64,000 bases of DNA, from NCBI RefSeq assembly GCF_902686445.1, contig NW_025920106.1, positions 930,001-994,000 on the forward strand, written 5' to 3'. Source of the DNA: Sciurus carolinensis (lineage: Eukaryota > Chordata > Mammalia > Rodentia > Sciuridae). Under the pieces are notes generated by a model. The model had not been told where the DNA came from. It worked only from the letters and a program-made list of their open reading frames with translations, and ran no database searches. The translations under genes were made by a program, and so were the position numbers. Shown piece by piece: positions 36,717 through 49,884 of this stretch (within the stretch, counting starts at the first letter, position 1; every line of letters begins with the position of its first letter).

Positions 36717-38805
36717 CTTACCATGCAGTTCTCAAAGCTGTCATTTAAAAAGAGTTGTCTCTTCCTGTCTATGTGAAACCCTATATGAATGCTTAATGAT
36801 TAGGGTTTTTATTATTGTTGTCTGTTTCTATTGATTTCACATGCTTTTTGATTTTGAAATGGCTTATAAGTTTCAGATTAGTCATGCCAGTTATATTTTG
36901 GTTTCTATCCATGCACCCCTTTTGTTACCATTTACATTACTAAGCAGAATTTTTAAAATATATAATCAAAAATTTTTCTTCAAAATGAAAGATCTTTACC
37001 TTGTGTTTATATTTGAAGGTAGGAAGTAGGTAAATGAATGGGATAGTGGAAAAGGGGTAGGAAAGAAAAATTATTTTTTACACTTAGAATTCAAATTTAC
37101 ATTGATGTCATATTCATCATGTATCTAAAATTAGAGTTTTTCTTCAGTGAGGTCTATTCTTCAATATATCAATCTGAATCTTAGACTTTATGTTTGAAGA
37201 ACAAGGGTGAGGTTAGGAATGGATGGAAAGCAGTTGTGTAAGAACAAATATTCTTCACAGATATTTTTAAAAGTTCAGTTTTCCATGGAAAACATATACT
37301 TCATCTTAGATGGGAATTTAGAAAATGAATCCTAGAATTCATTTTTGCTGGAGGGAGTGACAAGGAAGGCTGATGTGATCTGTAAATCCATGGTCATCTA
37401 CCTCAAATGGACCCTCAGTTTTGCATATTGCACTGTCTTATTCTAGGCAAAGATTTGATCTCTTGTACATAATAGAACAAATGCTGTAAACATGAAACTC
37501 CCCCACTTTCTGAATAACAATCATATAAATCTGTCTACACTTACTCTCTTCTTTTCAATCATGTTGCCCTTTTGTCCCATCTCATCTGCTCAGGATTATT
37601 GGAATATCTGTTATACCTATAAAACGCTTTTATATTCAGTCTCCCTTTCTTATCTTCACCCTTCCCATTGACTTTCTATTTAAATAAACTTTTAATTTTA
37701 CATAAGCATAGAAATTAGAAAGTAAATATAGTAATTTTACCATATACACAGTTATTCCTATTATTAGTAGAATGTTACTTTAATACATTTTGTACAACTA
37801 AGGCACAAATATTGGTACATTACTATTTACTAAACTCCCTAATTTATTTAATTTTCACTAGTTTTCTTGCTAACAACTATTTTTGTCCCAGAATCCCATC
37901 CAGGACACCATTTTATATTTAGTAATTATATCTCATATTAAAGGTACCGGTTACTGCGTTGGGAAGTGCTGTGCAATACTTATATATGATTGATAATAAA
38001 TAAATATTCTCTTAACACAGTTAAATATTAAACTAATTGAAAATCTTATATGCTGATAGAGTTCATCAATTTTGTTGCATTTCCAAAAATACCATACACA
38101 ATAGAGGTTTCATGATACTTTTAAGTATAACATTAATAGAATGAAAGTCTATATATGAACATGTGTCATTATATTGAAATTAGAGATTAGGTACATTAGA
38201 AGTGCTTATTTCTTCCCATTGTGTGGATTTCTCATTCCTTTGCTGATAATTTTTATCAAAAAGATGGCCAAAAAAAAAAAAAAAGATTACCAGTGGAATT
38301 GAGGTTTTCATTCTCTTTTCTGTCCCATCATGTCAAGGAACAAAATCCATTGCTGTCAAATAGAGCAATTCATCATTTCTCATAGGGAGGGAAATGGGTG
38401 TTTGAAGTAACCTCCTGCTGTCCACAGTGTTTTTCAATACATACTCACCTTTAACATGGCACCTGTAGAACCTCAGCATACTTTTCACCTGTGTTAAAGC
38501 TAAATTGGAATTGCATCTCCAGCTTAATATAGTTTGATGACTGTGATTCATGAATTATGTTACTAGAAACAAAGCCAACTAGAAGTCTCTTGTTGCACTT
38601 ACTACTGCTTACAAAGTATACTGAATAACAGGAAGATCAATTACAAGTTGTAATAAATCTTATGTATGTATTTTTTAGTGTTCACGTGCTTTTCCTGTAA
38701 GAGCTATCTGAATAAGAATTTGCATGGGTCGTCAAAAAGTAGTAAAATGAAATATGAGAAAAATGATCATCTTTTGTCTGGAAAGCAGAATTAAGGGAGT
38801 TTTTA
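36717..38805. other. No gene; possible antisense L1 3'UTR piece at 37690-37945
   Basis: 37860-37945 (CCCAGAATCCCATCCAGGAC, then ATTTAGTAATTATATCTCA) resembles an old L1 3'UTR in antisense. The rest is AT-rich with nothing recognised. Confidence 0.35.
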
Positions 38806-39255
38806 GGCACTGAGGTCAGCACCATCACTGGTCGGTCACAGTCACAGAGCGAGCTGATGGGTGAGTCAGGCTGCCTGCATCATGGAGGTTGCAGGAGGGT
38901 ACCCAACCCACTTGCCTTGCAGAGCTAGGCAGCGGGTATCCAACCCACCCAACCACCAGGCCAAAGACAAATGTCATCACTGAGTGACCCCGCCTGACCC
39001 TTGCACCAAGGACAGCACCATCACTGGTTGGTCACAGTAGTGGAGCGAGCTGGCAGGTGAGTCAGGCCTCCAGCATTCTGGAGGTAGCAAGTGGGTACCC
39101 AACCCACCTGCCTTGAAGAGCTAGGTGGCGGGTAGCCAACCCACCCAAACACTAGACCAAAGAGAGATGTCATCACTGAGTGACCCCACCCAACCAACAC
39201 ACTGAGGTCTGTCACCATAGTGGAACTAGCTGGCAGACAAGACAGCCCTCCTGCA
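38806..39255 (+). repeat. L1-F 5'UTR tandem monomers, ~196 bp
   Basis: CAGCACCATCACTGGT begins at about 38817 and again at about 39013; a degenerate third start (GTCTGTCACCATAGTGG) lies near 39206. Each unit also holds GTGAGTCAGGC, a GGGTACCCAACCCACxTGCC phrase and ATGTCATCACTGAGTGACCCC. This gives two units and a partial third, followed by single-copy 5'UTR. Rich in G+C and in CACC/GGGT words, unlike the flanks. Confidence 0.9.
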
Positions 39256-40184
39256 TCGCAGAGCCAGCCAGAGGTTTCTTTATAGGCTGGTGTAGGCATT
39301 TTGAATTATTCCTGAGGGTGTGGCCATCATCATTGGAAGGGCAGCTCCCTTCCTGTGACACTACAGGAGGCTAGAGGACCTTTGACAAGAACCAGGAGTC
39401 AAGGAGAGGAGGTATTGAGAGACTTGGGACCAACTCACAGCCACCAGATAAGTCTCTCCCACTGGTCAGGCTCCCTGGATGGGGAAGTAGTCCGGTAAAG
39501 CAGGAAACTTTATGGAGTAGAGTGGATCAGTGAGACTCCCATGCTGGAGCCAAGAACCCAGTCAACCAGGAGCAATGCAGATGAGGGCTACACACCAAGA
39601 GGCTTCAACACAGAGTGAGGGTCTGAGGCCCAGGTGGTAGCTCTGGTCCCCAGGGAAGATAGCAGAGGAGGGCCACTCAGCAAAGGGGTCCCTAGCAGGG
39701 TCAGGCTCCTCAGTCCAGATGGTAGGTCAGAACCCCTGGGAACATTGCAGAGGAGGGCTTCCCAGTCCAGGTGGTAATTCTGGACCCAAGGGAACTTCTC
39801 AGAGGAGAACTTGACAGTGAAACTTCCCCACAAGATGAGTCTTCCCTGCTGGGTGAGGCTTTCCTGCCAGGACAGTAGAGCCAGAGACACAGACCCAAAT
39901 CAGATATGCCCGAATCTTCAGTCTAGTTCCCCTTTGACTGACCATCAGTCAATGAGTGGAGGCGCCTCTGCTCACCGAGAGGGAATACACATCACCTTAA
40001 GGCCACCACCCCTAGAGGGGCAGCTTCCTAGTGGAGCACTGCATTATCAAGTTCCTCCAAGACTTCAGGTTACTGAAGGCTAAGAGTTGAGTTTTTGGAA
40101 ATCTACAGAGACAATATTAGTCAATAGAGGAAATCTGTAATATCCCAGAGTTTCACTACTAGAGGGGTAGATACCTGAGCAATA
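39256..40184 (+). promoter_or_regulatory. L1-F single-copy 5'UTR
   Basis: GC-rich up to about 40030. Then comes a segment shared with L1-E: GCACTGCATTATCAAGTTCC here and at 29069-29088, and GTCAATAGAGGAAATCTG. The shared tether shows where the two L1 subfamilies' 5'UTRs become homologous. Promoter function is inferred from other L1s. Confidence 0.75.
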
Positions 40185-41221
40185 TGAGAAAAAGAAGAAG
40201 AAAATGACCCAAACAAACCTAGATCCTACATCAATAAAATCCAAGGACAGCATGGCAGAATACATGTCAAAAAGGGAGTTCAGAATGTACATAATTAAAA
40301 TGATCAGGAAAGAAAACAAGAAGATGAAAGAGCAAATGGAAGCATTGAATGATGGGATAAAAGAAGAAATGCAGGCATTGAATAATCACATCATTCAAGA
40401 GTTAAAAGAGCAAATACAGGAAGCAAAAGATCATTTCAATACAGGGTTAGAGATATTGAAAAAAAAACAAACAGAAATCCTTGAAATGAAGGAAAAAATT
40501 AATCAAATTAAAAACTCCATAGACAGCATAACCAATCAGATAGAACACCGGGAAGACAGAAACTCAGATATCAAAGACAAAATATTTAATCTTGAAGACA
40601 TAGCTGACCAAACAGAGAAGATGGTAAGAAATCAAGAAAAGAATCTACAAGAAATATGGGATATCTTGAAAAGGTCAAATTTAAGAATTATTAGGATTGA
40701 GAAAAGCTTAGAGAAACAAACCAAAGAAGTGAACAATCTATTCAATAAAATAATATCAGAAAATTTCCCACATCAGAAGAATGAAGTGGAAAATCAAGTA
40801 CAAGAGGCTTATAGGATTCCAAGTACACAAAATTACAAAAAACCCACACCAAGGCACATTACAATGAAAATACCTAACATACAAAATAAAGACAGAATTT
40901 TAAAGGATGTGATAAAAATTAATCAAATTACATTCAGGGGAAAACCAATACAGATATCAGCAGATTTCTCAATCCAGACCCTAAAAACTAGAAGGGCCTG
41001 GAACAACATTTTTCAAGCCCTGAAAGAAAACGGATGCCGACCAAGAATCTTATACCCAACAAAGCTTATCTTCAGATTTGACGACAAAATAAAACCCTCC
41101 CATGATAAAAGCTAAAAGAATTTACAAAAAGAAAGCCGCACTGCAGAACATTCTCAGCAAAATATTCCATGAGGAACAGATGAAAAACAATGATGTAAAT
41201 CAGTAAAGGGAGGAACTACCC
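40185..41221 (+). pseudogene. L1-F ORF1p, frameshifted at both ends
   Basis: The leader ATG at 40185 matches the start of L1-E ORF1, but one base is missing in the AGAAAAAGAAGAAGAAAA run, so the true start is out of frame. The in-frame ATG at 40204 then opens 303 codons to 41115. Visible parts are a long charged coiled coil (residues about 25-130), the RNA-binding segment with RHITMKIPNIQNKDRI and SADFSIQTLKTRRAWNN, and the C-terminal RPRILYPTKLIFRFDD. A small deletion near 41106 (CCATGATAAAAGC here, CCATGATAAACAAAAGC in L1-E) shifts the frame before the last 30 or so codons. This is the longest open reading frame in the window and it is a transposon gene. Confidence 0.92.
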
Positions 41222-41255
41222 TAAAGGAACAACCAAATCATGTCAAAAAAAAAAA

Positions 41256-44200
41256 ATGAGCCAAATGACCGCGAATACAAATCATATCTCAATAATAACC
41301 CTGAATGTTAATAGCCTGAACTCATCAGTCAAAAGAGAGATTGGCAGATTGGATTAAAAAGAATGATCCAACAATTTGCTGCCTGCAAGAGACTCATCTC
41401 ATAGAAAAAGATACCCACAGACTAAAGGTGAAAGGATGGGAAAAAATATATCATGCACATGAACACAGCAAAAAAGCCGGAGTATCCATCCTCATATCAG
41501 ATAATGTGGACTTCAAGCCAAAGTTAGTCAGAAGGGATAAAGAAGGACATTTCGAACTGCTTAAAGGAAGCATAAATCAACAAGACATAACAATCATACA
41601 TATCTATGCCCCAAACAGTGGCTCATCCATATAAGTCAAACAAATCCTTCTCAATTCCAGAAATCAAATAGACCACAACAAAATAATGCTAGGTGATTTT
41701 AACACACCTCTCTCACCACTGGAAAGATCCTCCAAACAAAAAATTGAACAAAGAAACCATAGATCTAAATAACAGAATCAATAATTTTTACTTCATGGAT
41801 ATTTATAGAATATACCATGCAACAAAGAGCGAATACACTTTCTTCTCATCAGACCATGGATCCTTCTCTAAAATAGACCATATTTTATGCCACAAAGTTA
41901 ATGTTAGCAAATACAAGAAGATAGAGATACTACCTTGTATTCTATCAGATAATAATGGGTTGAAATTAGAAATAAATGACAGAATGAAAAACAGAAACTA
42001 CTCCAACACCTGGAGAAAAGTAATATACTGTTGCAAGATGAATAGATAACAGAAGATATCAGGAATAAAATTTTAAAATTCTTAGAGGTAAATGAGATTA
42101 AAGAAACATCATATCAAAATCTCTGGGACAGTATGAAAGCAGTACTTAGAGGAAAATTTATTTCATGGAATACATTCAATAGAAGAAGAAAAAATCCACA
42201 AATAAATGACCTAACTCTATAGCTCAAAGCCCTAGAAAAAGAAGAACAGAGCAACACCCAAAGAAGTAGAAGACAGGAAATGGTTAAAATCAGAGCTGAA
42301 ATCAATGAAGTTGAAACAAAAGAAACAAGAGAAAAAATTGACAAAATAAATAGTTGGTACTTTGAAAAAATAAACAAAATTGATAAATCTTTACCCATGC
42401 TAACAAAGAGAAGGAGATAGGAAACCCAAATTACTTAAATTTGGAATGAACAAGGAAATATCACAACAGAAATGATTGAAATACAAAACATAATCAGAAG
42501 CTATTTTGAAAATTTATACAACAAAATAGAAATTCTCAAATGCTTAACAGGTTTCTAGAGACATATGAATTACCTAAACTGAATGAGGAGGACATACACA
42601 ATTTAAATAGATCTATTTCAACTAATGAAATAGAAGAGGTCATCAAAAGCCTAACAACAAAGAAAAGTCCGGGACCAGATGGGTTCTCAGCTGAGTTCTA
42701 CAAAACCTTTAAAGAAGAGCTCATTCCAATACTTCTCAAAGTATTTCATGCAATAGAAGAGGAGGGAACCCTTCCAAACTCATTCTATGAAGTCAGTATC
42801 ACCCTGATATCTAAAGTAGACAGAGACACATCAAGGAAAGAAAATGTCAGACCAATATCCTTAATGAACATTGATGCAAAAATTCTCAGCAAAATTTTAG
42901 CAAATCACATACAAAAATATATTAGAAAGATAGTGCACCACGATCAAGTGGGTTTTACCCCAGGGATGCAAGGTTGGTTCAACATTCAGAAATCAATAAA
43001 TATCATTTACCATTTCAACAGACTTAAGGTCAAGAATCACATGATTATTTCAATAGATACAGAAAAAGCATTTGATGAAATACAGCATCCTTTATGCTCA
43101 AAACACTAGGAAAAATAGGGATAGTGGGAATATTCCTTAACACTGTGAAGGTCATGTATGTTAAGCCCATGGCCAATATCATTCTGAAAGGTAAAAAACT
43201 GAAAGCATTCCCCCTAAAAACTGGAACAAGGCAGGGATGCCCTCTTTCACTACTTCTATTCAACATTGTCCTCAAAACTCTAGTTAGAGCAATTAGATAG
43301 ACCAAGGAAATTAAACAGATACCAATAGGAAAAGAAGAAAACAAACTATCCCTATTTGCTGATGACATGATTATATATTTAGAGGAATCAGGAAATTTCA
43401 GCAGAAAACTTTTAGAACTCATAAGTGAATTCAGTAAAATAGCAGGATATAAGATCGATGCTCTTGAATCCAATGCATTTTTATACATAAGTGATGATTC
43501 TTCAGAAAGAGAATTTATGAAAACTACCCCATTCACAATAGCTTCAAAAAAAATAAAATACTTGGTAATCAATCTAACAAAAGAGGTGAAAGAAACTAAA
43601 GAAAGAAATTAAAGAAAACTTTAGAAGATGGAAATGTCTCCCATGTTCTTGGATAGAAAGAACAGATGTTGTCAAAATGGCCATACTACCAAATGTGCTA
43701 CACAGATTCATTGCAGTACCAGTTAATATCTCAATGATGTACCTTACAGAAATAGATCAAGAAATCATGAAATCATCTGGAAGAACAAGAAACCCAGAGT
43801 ACCTGAAGCAATTCTTAGAAGGAAGTGTGAAGCAGGGTCTACCACAATACCAGAATTCCAACTATCCTACGAAGCAATATTAACAAAAATGGCATGGTAT
43901 TGCTAGCAAAGTAGACAGGTAGATCAAAGGTACAGAATAAAGCACATGGACACAAACCCAAATAAATACAATTTTCTCATACTAGACAAAGGTGCCAAAA
44001 ATATACAATGGAGAAATGATAGCCTCTTCAACAAATGGTGCTGGGAAAACTGGAAATCCATATGCAACAGAATGAAACTAAACCCCTATCACTCACCGTG
44101 CACATAAATCAACTCAAAATGGATCAAGAACCTTGAAATCAGACCAGTGCCCCTTCATCTTATAGAAGAAAAGGTAGGTCCAAATATTCAAGATGTTGGC

Positions 44201-45050
44201 TTAGGATCAGACTTCCTTAACAGGAGTCCAATAGCACAAGAAATAAAAGCAAAAATCAATAACTTGGATAGAGTCAAACTAAATAGCTTTCTCTCAGCAA
44301 AGGAAACTATCAGCAATGCAAAGAGAGAACCAACAAAGTAGGAGAAAATCTTTGCCACTCATACTTCAGATAGAGCACTAATTTCCAGAATATATAAAGA
44401 ACTCAAAAAGCTCTAACGAAGAATACAAATAACCCAATCAACAAATGAGCTAAGAAAGTTAACAGACACTTCACAGAAGAAGATCTACAAGCAGTCAACA
44501 AATATATGAAAAAATGTTCAACATCTCTAGTAATAAGAGAAATAAAATCAAAACAACTCTAAGATTCCATCTCACCCCAATTAGAATGGCAATTATCAAG
44601 AATACTAGCAACAATAGTTGTTGACTAGGATGTGGGGAAAAAGGTACACTCACACATTGCTGGTGGGGATGCAAATTAGTGCAGGCACTCTGGAAAGCAG
44701 TGTGAAGATTCCTTAGAAAACTTGAATGGAACCACCATTTGACCCAGCTATCCCACTCCTTGTCCTATACCCAAAGGACTTAAAATCAGCATACTACAGA
44801 GATACAGCCACATCAAGGTTCATAGTTGCTCAATTCACAATAGCCAGATTGTGGAACCAACCTAGATGTCCTTCAATTGATGAATGGATAAAGAAACTGT
44901 GATATAAATATATATATATGAATATTTCTCAGCTATAAAGAATAATAAAATTATGGCATTTGCAGGCAAATGGATAATTTGGAGAATATCATGCTAAGTG
45001 AGATAAACCAATCTCAAAAAACCAATGGATGAATGATATCACTGATAAGC
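41256..45050 (+). pseudogene. L1-F ORF2p, broken
   Basis: Starts MSQMTANTNHISIITLNVNS. The endonuclease keeps CCLQETHLI and IIHIYAPNSG, then meets a TAA at 41632-41634. The catalytic SDH motif reads ILSDNNGLKLEIND at about 41940-41970, so its histidine is asparagine. The RT part is open at 42540-43109 with [29 protein letters not shown] and [13 protein letters not shown]. One lost base near 43090 shifts the frame. The FADD catalytic box at 43355-43366 is intact in the next frame. Further breaks follow before the C-terminus at about 45050. Confidence 0.9.
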
Positions 45051-45394
45051 GAATGATGACACATATAGGGGGGTGGCAGGGGGACAAGAATGGAGTAAGG
45101 AGGGACTGTAATGAGGGTTAAGAGGGGTAGGAGGGGTGTGGGGGATGAAAAAAATAACAGGATCAATCAAAAAATATTACCCTATGTAAATGTATGAATA
45201 CACAAATGGTATGTCTCTACTTCTTGTACAGAGAGACAGGATATATCCCAATGTTTACAATAAAAATGAATTTTAAAAAGGAAGTTTTTATATTACCTGA
45301 AAATATAAAGTTCATTGTTACTTTTAGTTATTATTTCTATTTTTATGCAACTTTTTAAATTTCAAAATATACAAAATAAGGTGCAACTCATTCT

Positions 45395-45490
45395 AGATTT
45401 TGAACTCATGAGAACAGGGATCATGTCTGCCTTCTTCATTGTATGCTCATCACCTAACATTGTGCTTGGTAGATGTTAGATAAATGATTT
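45395..45490 (+). mobile_element. L2-type 3' end fragment
   Basis: GAACAGGGATCATGTCTGCC followed by CACCTAACATTGTGCTTGG and TAGATGTTAGATAAATGA, the usual end of L2/MIR-class repeats. Confidence 0.6.
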
Positions 45491-48344
45491 TTTTCTTCTG
45501 TCCTCTGAATTATTTCCACTGGAGAGCATATAAAGAAGCTAGTGATTGTATCTATTGCTAATCTTGTGTTCAACAGATATAAATGCAAGCAAATTTTTCT
45601 AAAAATTCCATTTAAAAATTCATTAATTATAGTAATTATTATTCAGGTGTGATCATTAAATCCTTAAGGTTGGAAATTATTAAAATGGGTATTGCAGTAT
45701 GCTTTACTCTTTGCATTAGGATCTGACAGTTCACTAATGTAACTACCTTTTGTTTGAATTCTCCACTTTCCTGCATGGGTGGATTTCAGTAGTGCTGTTT
45801 ATATTAGAGACTGATTATTCAAATTTAACTTCATAATTACAGTATGATAGTTGTTTTTCTTTATATATAATTTTATTTTTAATTGGCAGATAATTTTATA
45901 TATTTATTGGGTCTACTAACATTTCAATACATTTATATATATGTGCTGAACAGAGAGTGTAACTGGCATATCTATCACCTTAAATATTCATTATTTCTTT
46001 GTGTTGGGAACATTCACAATCCCTTCCACTAGCTGAAATACACAGTTAATTATTACCAACCTGTTACTCTGTAAAAGAAAAACAGATTTTTAGCATATTC
46101 TAATGTCATTAAATTTTATTCTCTGAAGTGTGGTTCTTGTAGTCTTAAATTTTTCATGTATACTTTACAAGTCATTGCTTATACTGTATAGTAACATTTC
46201 ATGTTTAAAATTATTAATTTATATTCAGTACACTTATATAACCTATTTTTTTCACTTGCATAATCTTTAAAGCAAACTCTATTGTTTTTGTCAAGATCAA
46301 CAATAGACCAATGTGTACTTCATATTAAGGACATTCTCATATTCACTAAACATACACACATGAGTAAGAAAATTTCCCTACTACTGAGAAGAAAATGTTT
46401 CTAGATCACAGTCATGTCTTCTCATGTACTCTCTTCATTATAGACAATGACTTTATATAACTTTTTCATGGATATTAATTGTTTTATTTTCATACTGGCA
46501 TATGTTTGTTTTCAAAGTAGTGTTATTTTCTCTCAGTAAAAGATGATCCAAAACTTAAAATTCAAGTTGAATTTGCAGTAGTTCCATATTTGTGAATTTA
46601 AACATCTGAACTCCACAGATAGGTACAAGAAAATAATGTCATTTTACCATAGTTTTGTTAACCTTGTAAACATCACTTTTTATATACAGTGAAAAATTAT
46701 TGGAATCAGACTGTCATGTACCAAAGTGTGGACTGTTGGTCTCATTATCCATACTGAGGTAAAAACATCTTTATTTGTTTATAGATAGTGTTGTATCTTG
46801 TAGTTTTGCATCATTATTCTGCACAGTTATTGGTAGAAGAAAACAAGAACTTATTAAATAATTAGTTACATACAAGACAGTACCTGGATAGGTAGTATAT
46901 GATGATTCTAAAACTTCCTTTCTCTAATTTAATGTTTTTCATGAAAAACATATATATGAAGAGAAAAGGTAACAAAAAAACCAAAAAGAAGCACTTCTTC
47001 AGTCATATAGTAATATACTATCTATGAACAGAGTTTTAGTTTATCAAAAATTGAATTAAGCACTTCTTAGTTGGACCTGCAGTTTTCTATATCATTTTAA
47101 CTTGGTGTATGTCATTGTAGCAAAAGGATAAAAACAATTTCTTTGCAGGACTTTTTCTACTTTTGGTCATTCAAGTTTGGAAAGTTTATTGTTTTGTCTA
47201 AAGTGGTAAGTGATGCCGAGTCTAATCACCAAGTATCAGTTTTATTTTATTTTACAACTCCAGAAAAAATGTATATTTGATTCTCTAGGATTAGAGTACA
47301 ATGCAATATTTTAAGAATTTAATATGATTTATATACCTATGAAAACTGAAGTTCTGCATTATATCCTTTAACTTTTTATTTAAAGACATTAGCATCATCT
47401 ATGCAAGAAGTAAATCATTTTTAGATTATTATTGTATCTTCTACTATTGCAAATGGATTCTAGAAAACACTTTTAAGAATATTCTTATTCTTCTGTTTAC
47501 TATTTTTTTTTATTTTGTTCCCTCAGTTTCTATTTTCTACCTCTTTGTACTGTTTTTTTGTTTTTTTGTTTTTGTTTTTTTAATTTCGGTGTTAAGGTTG
47601 CTTACTTTTTAAATTTTTCTTTTAAAATATACATTGGATATATTGGGTTTCTGTGACACATTTTGATATATTCCACATACTCCATTTATTGACTCAATGC
47701 AAAATAAGCAGTGAGTTTAAGGTTTAAAAGGAAGGGTTTGGGAACTCAATTTTAAAGCTTTTAAGGAGGAAAGAATAAGACTTACATTACTGGTTTTGTT
47801 TTTGCAAGTTTCCTGATCTATAGTAGAATGTAAATTGGTTTTCTTTTAAACTGTATTTTGATTGGAGAACCTGAAAACAAATAGCATCTTGTTGGTTTCA
47901 AGTCTCCATAGGAATTCAAAGATCAGTCAGAAAATTATAGATCAGTCAGAAAATTATTTTATGATTTAGTTAAAAGGAAAATCAAATAGTAATTTTTACA
48001 AATTCTTTAGTATCTTAAAATCTACTTAAAATCTAAGTCTGTGGTATTTTAAAATTTGGGGCCTTGAAATAAAACAAAGCATTCACTGCAGACCATTATC
48101 CAATCCATATGTAGGGTAGGTTGACTATTTCAATTATAAATACTTATGCTTTTGACCCTTTCAATATTCCAATATCAAGTATATTTTAAAACTTGATCAA
48201 AAAAAAACTTGATCAATGTTCAACAATTTGACTGTAACCAACTCTTTCTATTCTTAAACACTGTAGAATTGTAGAGTTTTAGAAGTTGAGGAAGAGATAA
48301 AATTTTAAGAATGAATACTGAATTTATCATAGTTTTACTGGCAG
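45491..48344. other. Flank upstream of the kinase pseudogene; no earlier exons found
   Basis: AT-rich. I looked for the kinase N-terminal extension exons that precede the first recognised exon and saw none. A perfect 19-base tandem duplication lies at 47920-47957. Confidence 0.45.
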
Positions 48345-48401
48345 TCAGAAATTGGTCTTGGGAAAATGGAAACCTATATAAAATTGGAAAAGTTTGGAAA
48401 G
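48345..48401 (+). pseudogene. CDK17-like exon 1 of 9 (start of kinase domain)
   Basis: After a GGCAG acceptor the frame reads SEIGLGKMETYIKLEKFGK and stops exactly at a GTAAGT donor, in phase 0. This is the segment leading into the glycine-rich loop. The parent has LGEG where this copy has FGK followed by G in the next exon. Confidence 0.88.
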
Positions 48402-48679
48402 GTAAGTAAATTCTTTTTTTTTTAAATGTAAGACTCTCTTATTCATCATCTAAGTGTATGGTTTTGTCAACCATACAAAATTGTGAACATGATTGTCTAA
48501 ACAATTATATCTTGCTCTGAAAAGGTAACAAAATTAGGAGGATTGAAACTTTCAATTCTTGAAAATATTCTCTCAGTTTGAGAGAAAATGAGTATTTTTT
48601 AAAGACTGAAACTCTTTTATTAAAACACAAAATATTTTGCTTTCTTGGTATCACAACAGGTAACTGTTTTTTTTTTGTT

Positions 48680-48701
48680 GGTTTGTTTGTTTGTTTGTTT
48701 G
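48680..48701. repeat. (GTTT)n simple repeat
   Basis: About five TTTG units after a T run. Confidence 0.9.
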
Positions 48702-49423
48702 CCTCCTAGCAGTCTTCTGTCTATGCTGTCTTGGGAAATTGCTTGAGTTAAATTTTCTGAAAAATAACTTTAGAAATAAAAACATTTCATTGAAGGGTAA
48801 TTAATTCTTAAAATGTGGCTTTTTCTTGAACTTGTCACTACCTGAAATGCTACTAATTTTGAAATATTCCATCTTCCACAGTAATAAAATGCAAGAAAAT
48901 AATAAGTAAAAAATAATAAAAAACAGTAATAAATAAAAAAGATAGAAGTAATAAATAATAAATAGCAGGAAGGAAAATAACAGGCAGTTGATAGGGAAGC
49001 TTCTTTTCTTTTTAAAAGAACTAATGCATAAAGATTTTGAAAAGTTTGGAAACCTGAAAACAATGTTTTTGATTTAACAGTATAATTATTCTTTCATTTA
49101 ATGTGCTCAGTGTCATTCAGTATTCTTATACCATTACAGGGAAAGCACCTTTGATTTTAATACTATTGATCCAAATCTTAATTTGAAATAAAGCACAGAA
49201 AAGTAAATTAAATTCTTGCTTTATACCTTTAAGACACTGTTTGGTCTAATAAAAACATGGAAGCTATGTGTATGTAACTGAAAGTCATTTTTGCTATAAG
49301 AAAATCTAATACTGGATATTCTGGAGTTTTCTTTGCAAGATGGAATTCAGCATGCTTAGAAATTAGAAATTCAGTTAGGACTCTTTATTGTTCTTCATTG
49401 TTCTTCAAAAATATGTTTTATAG

Positions 49424-49537
49424 GGTACATATGCAACAGTTTATAAAGGAAGAAGTAAACTGACAGAGAATTTGATGGTATTAAAAGAGATCTGTTTGGA
49501 ACACGAAGAAGGCACACCCAGTACAGCTTAAGAGAAA
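49424..49537 (+). pseudogene. CDK17-like exon 2 (Gly loop, VALKE lysine, PCTAIRE helix)
   Basis: Phase 0 after a TAG acceptor: [17 protein letters not shown], then [13 protein letters not shown]. The ATP-binding lysine in the xLKE motif is kept. The signature helix reads TPSTA before the break, where the family has PCTAIRE, so the cysteine is serine. A one-base deletion in the isoleucine codon makes TAA in frame at 49529-49531. Ends at GTATAT. Confidence 0.93.
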
Positions 49538-49884
49538 GTATATTTATTTAGACTGTTTTAAAATCAAAATTCTATAAAAGTAATTATAAAAAATAAAGCA
49601 GAGAGAAATAATAAGTGACTGGAAGATATAATTAGACAATTAAAAATTATTTCTAAAACTAACATTCAGTAGAAAGAAATTAATATTCTTAATGTATATT
49701 AAAATACTATGAAGTCATTAAAAGTACTGACAGATAATTATCTGATAGGGAAATTTTACATATTGGTACATGGGAAGCATGGTAACTATAAATTAGCTGC
49801 ATATATTAAGTATAGGAAATAAATGAACTATATAAAAACATGTCATAATACCATTTTATTTAAAAATTGAATTATTCAAAGTTG

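Larger units (their letters stand above)
38806..45275 (+). mobile_element. LINE-1 F: nearly full-length, inactive
   Basis: About 6.5 kb: a 5'UTR made of tandem units plus a single-copy part (38806-40184), ORF1, ORF2, a G-rich 3'UTR and an A-rich tail ending near 45275. This is the full L1 plan and the usual length. Both ORFs carry frameshifts and stops, and a catalytic endonuclease histidine is changed, so it cannot move by itself. Confidence 0.93.

Noticed and set aside
38806..39255. Satellite array or CRISPR-like repeats
   Set aside because: Units of about 196 bp directly precede an L1 5'UTR and ORF1, which is the normal place for L1 monomers; there are no short repeats with unique spacers.
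39021..39299. Minus-strand 92-codon open frame
   Set aside because: It is a translation of the L1-F 5'UTR monomers, and its peptide repeats simply mirror them.
43045..43572. Minus-strand 175-codon open frame
   Set aside because: It is the antisense shadow of L1-F reverse transcriptase sequence.
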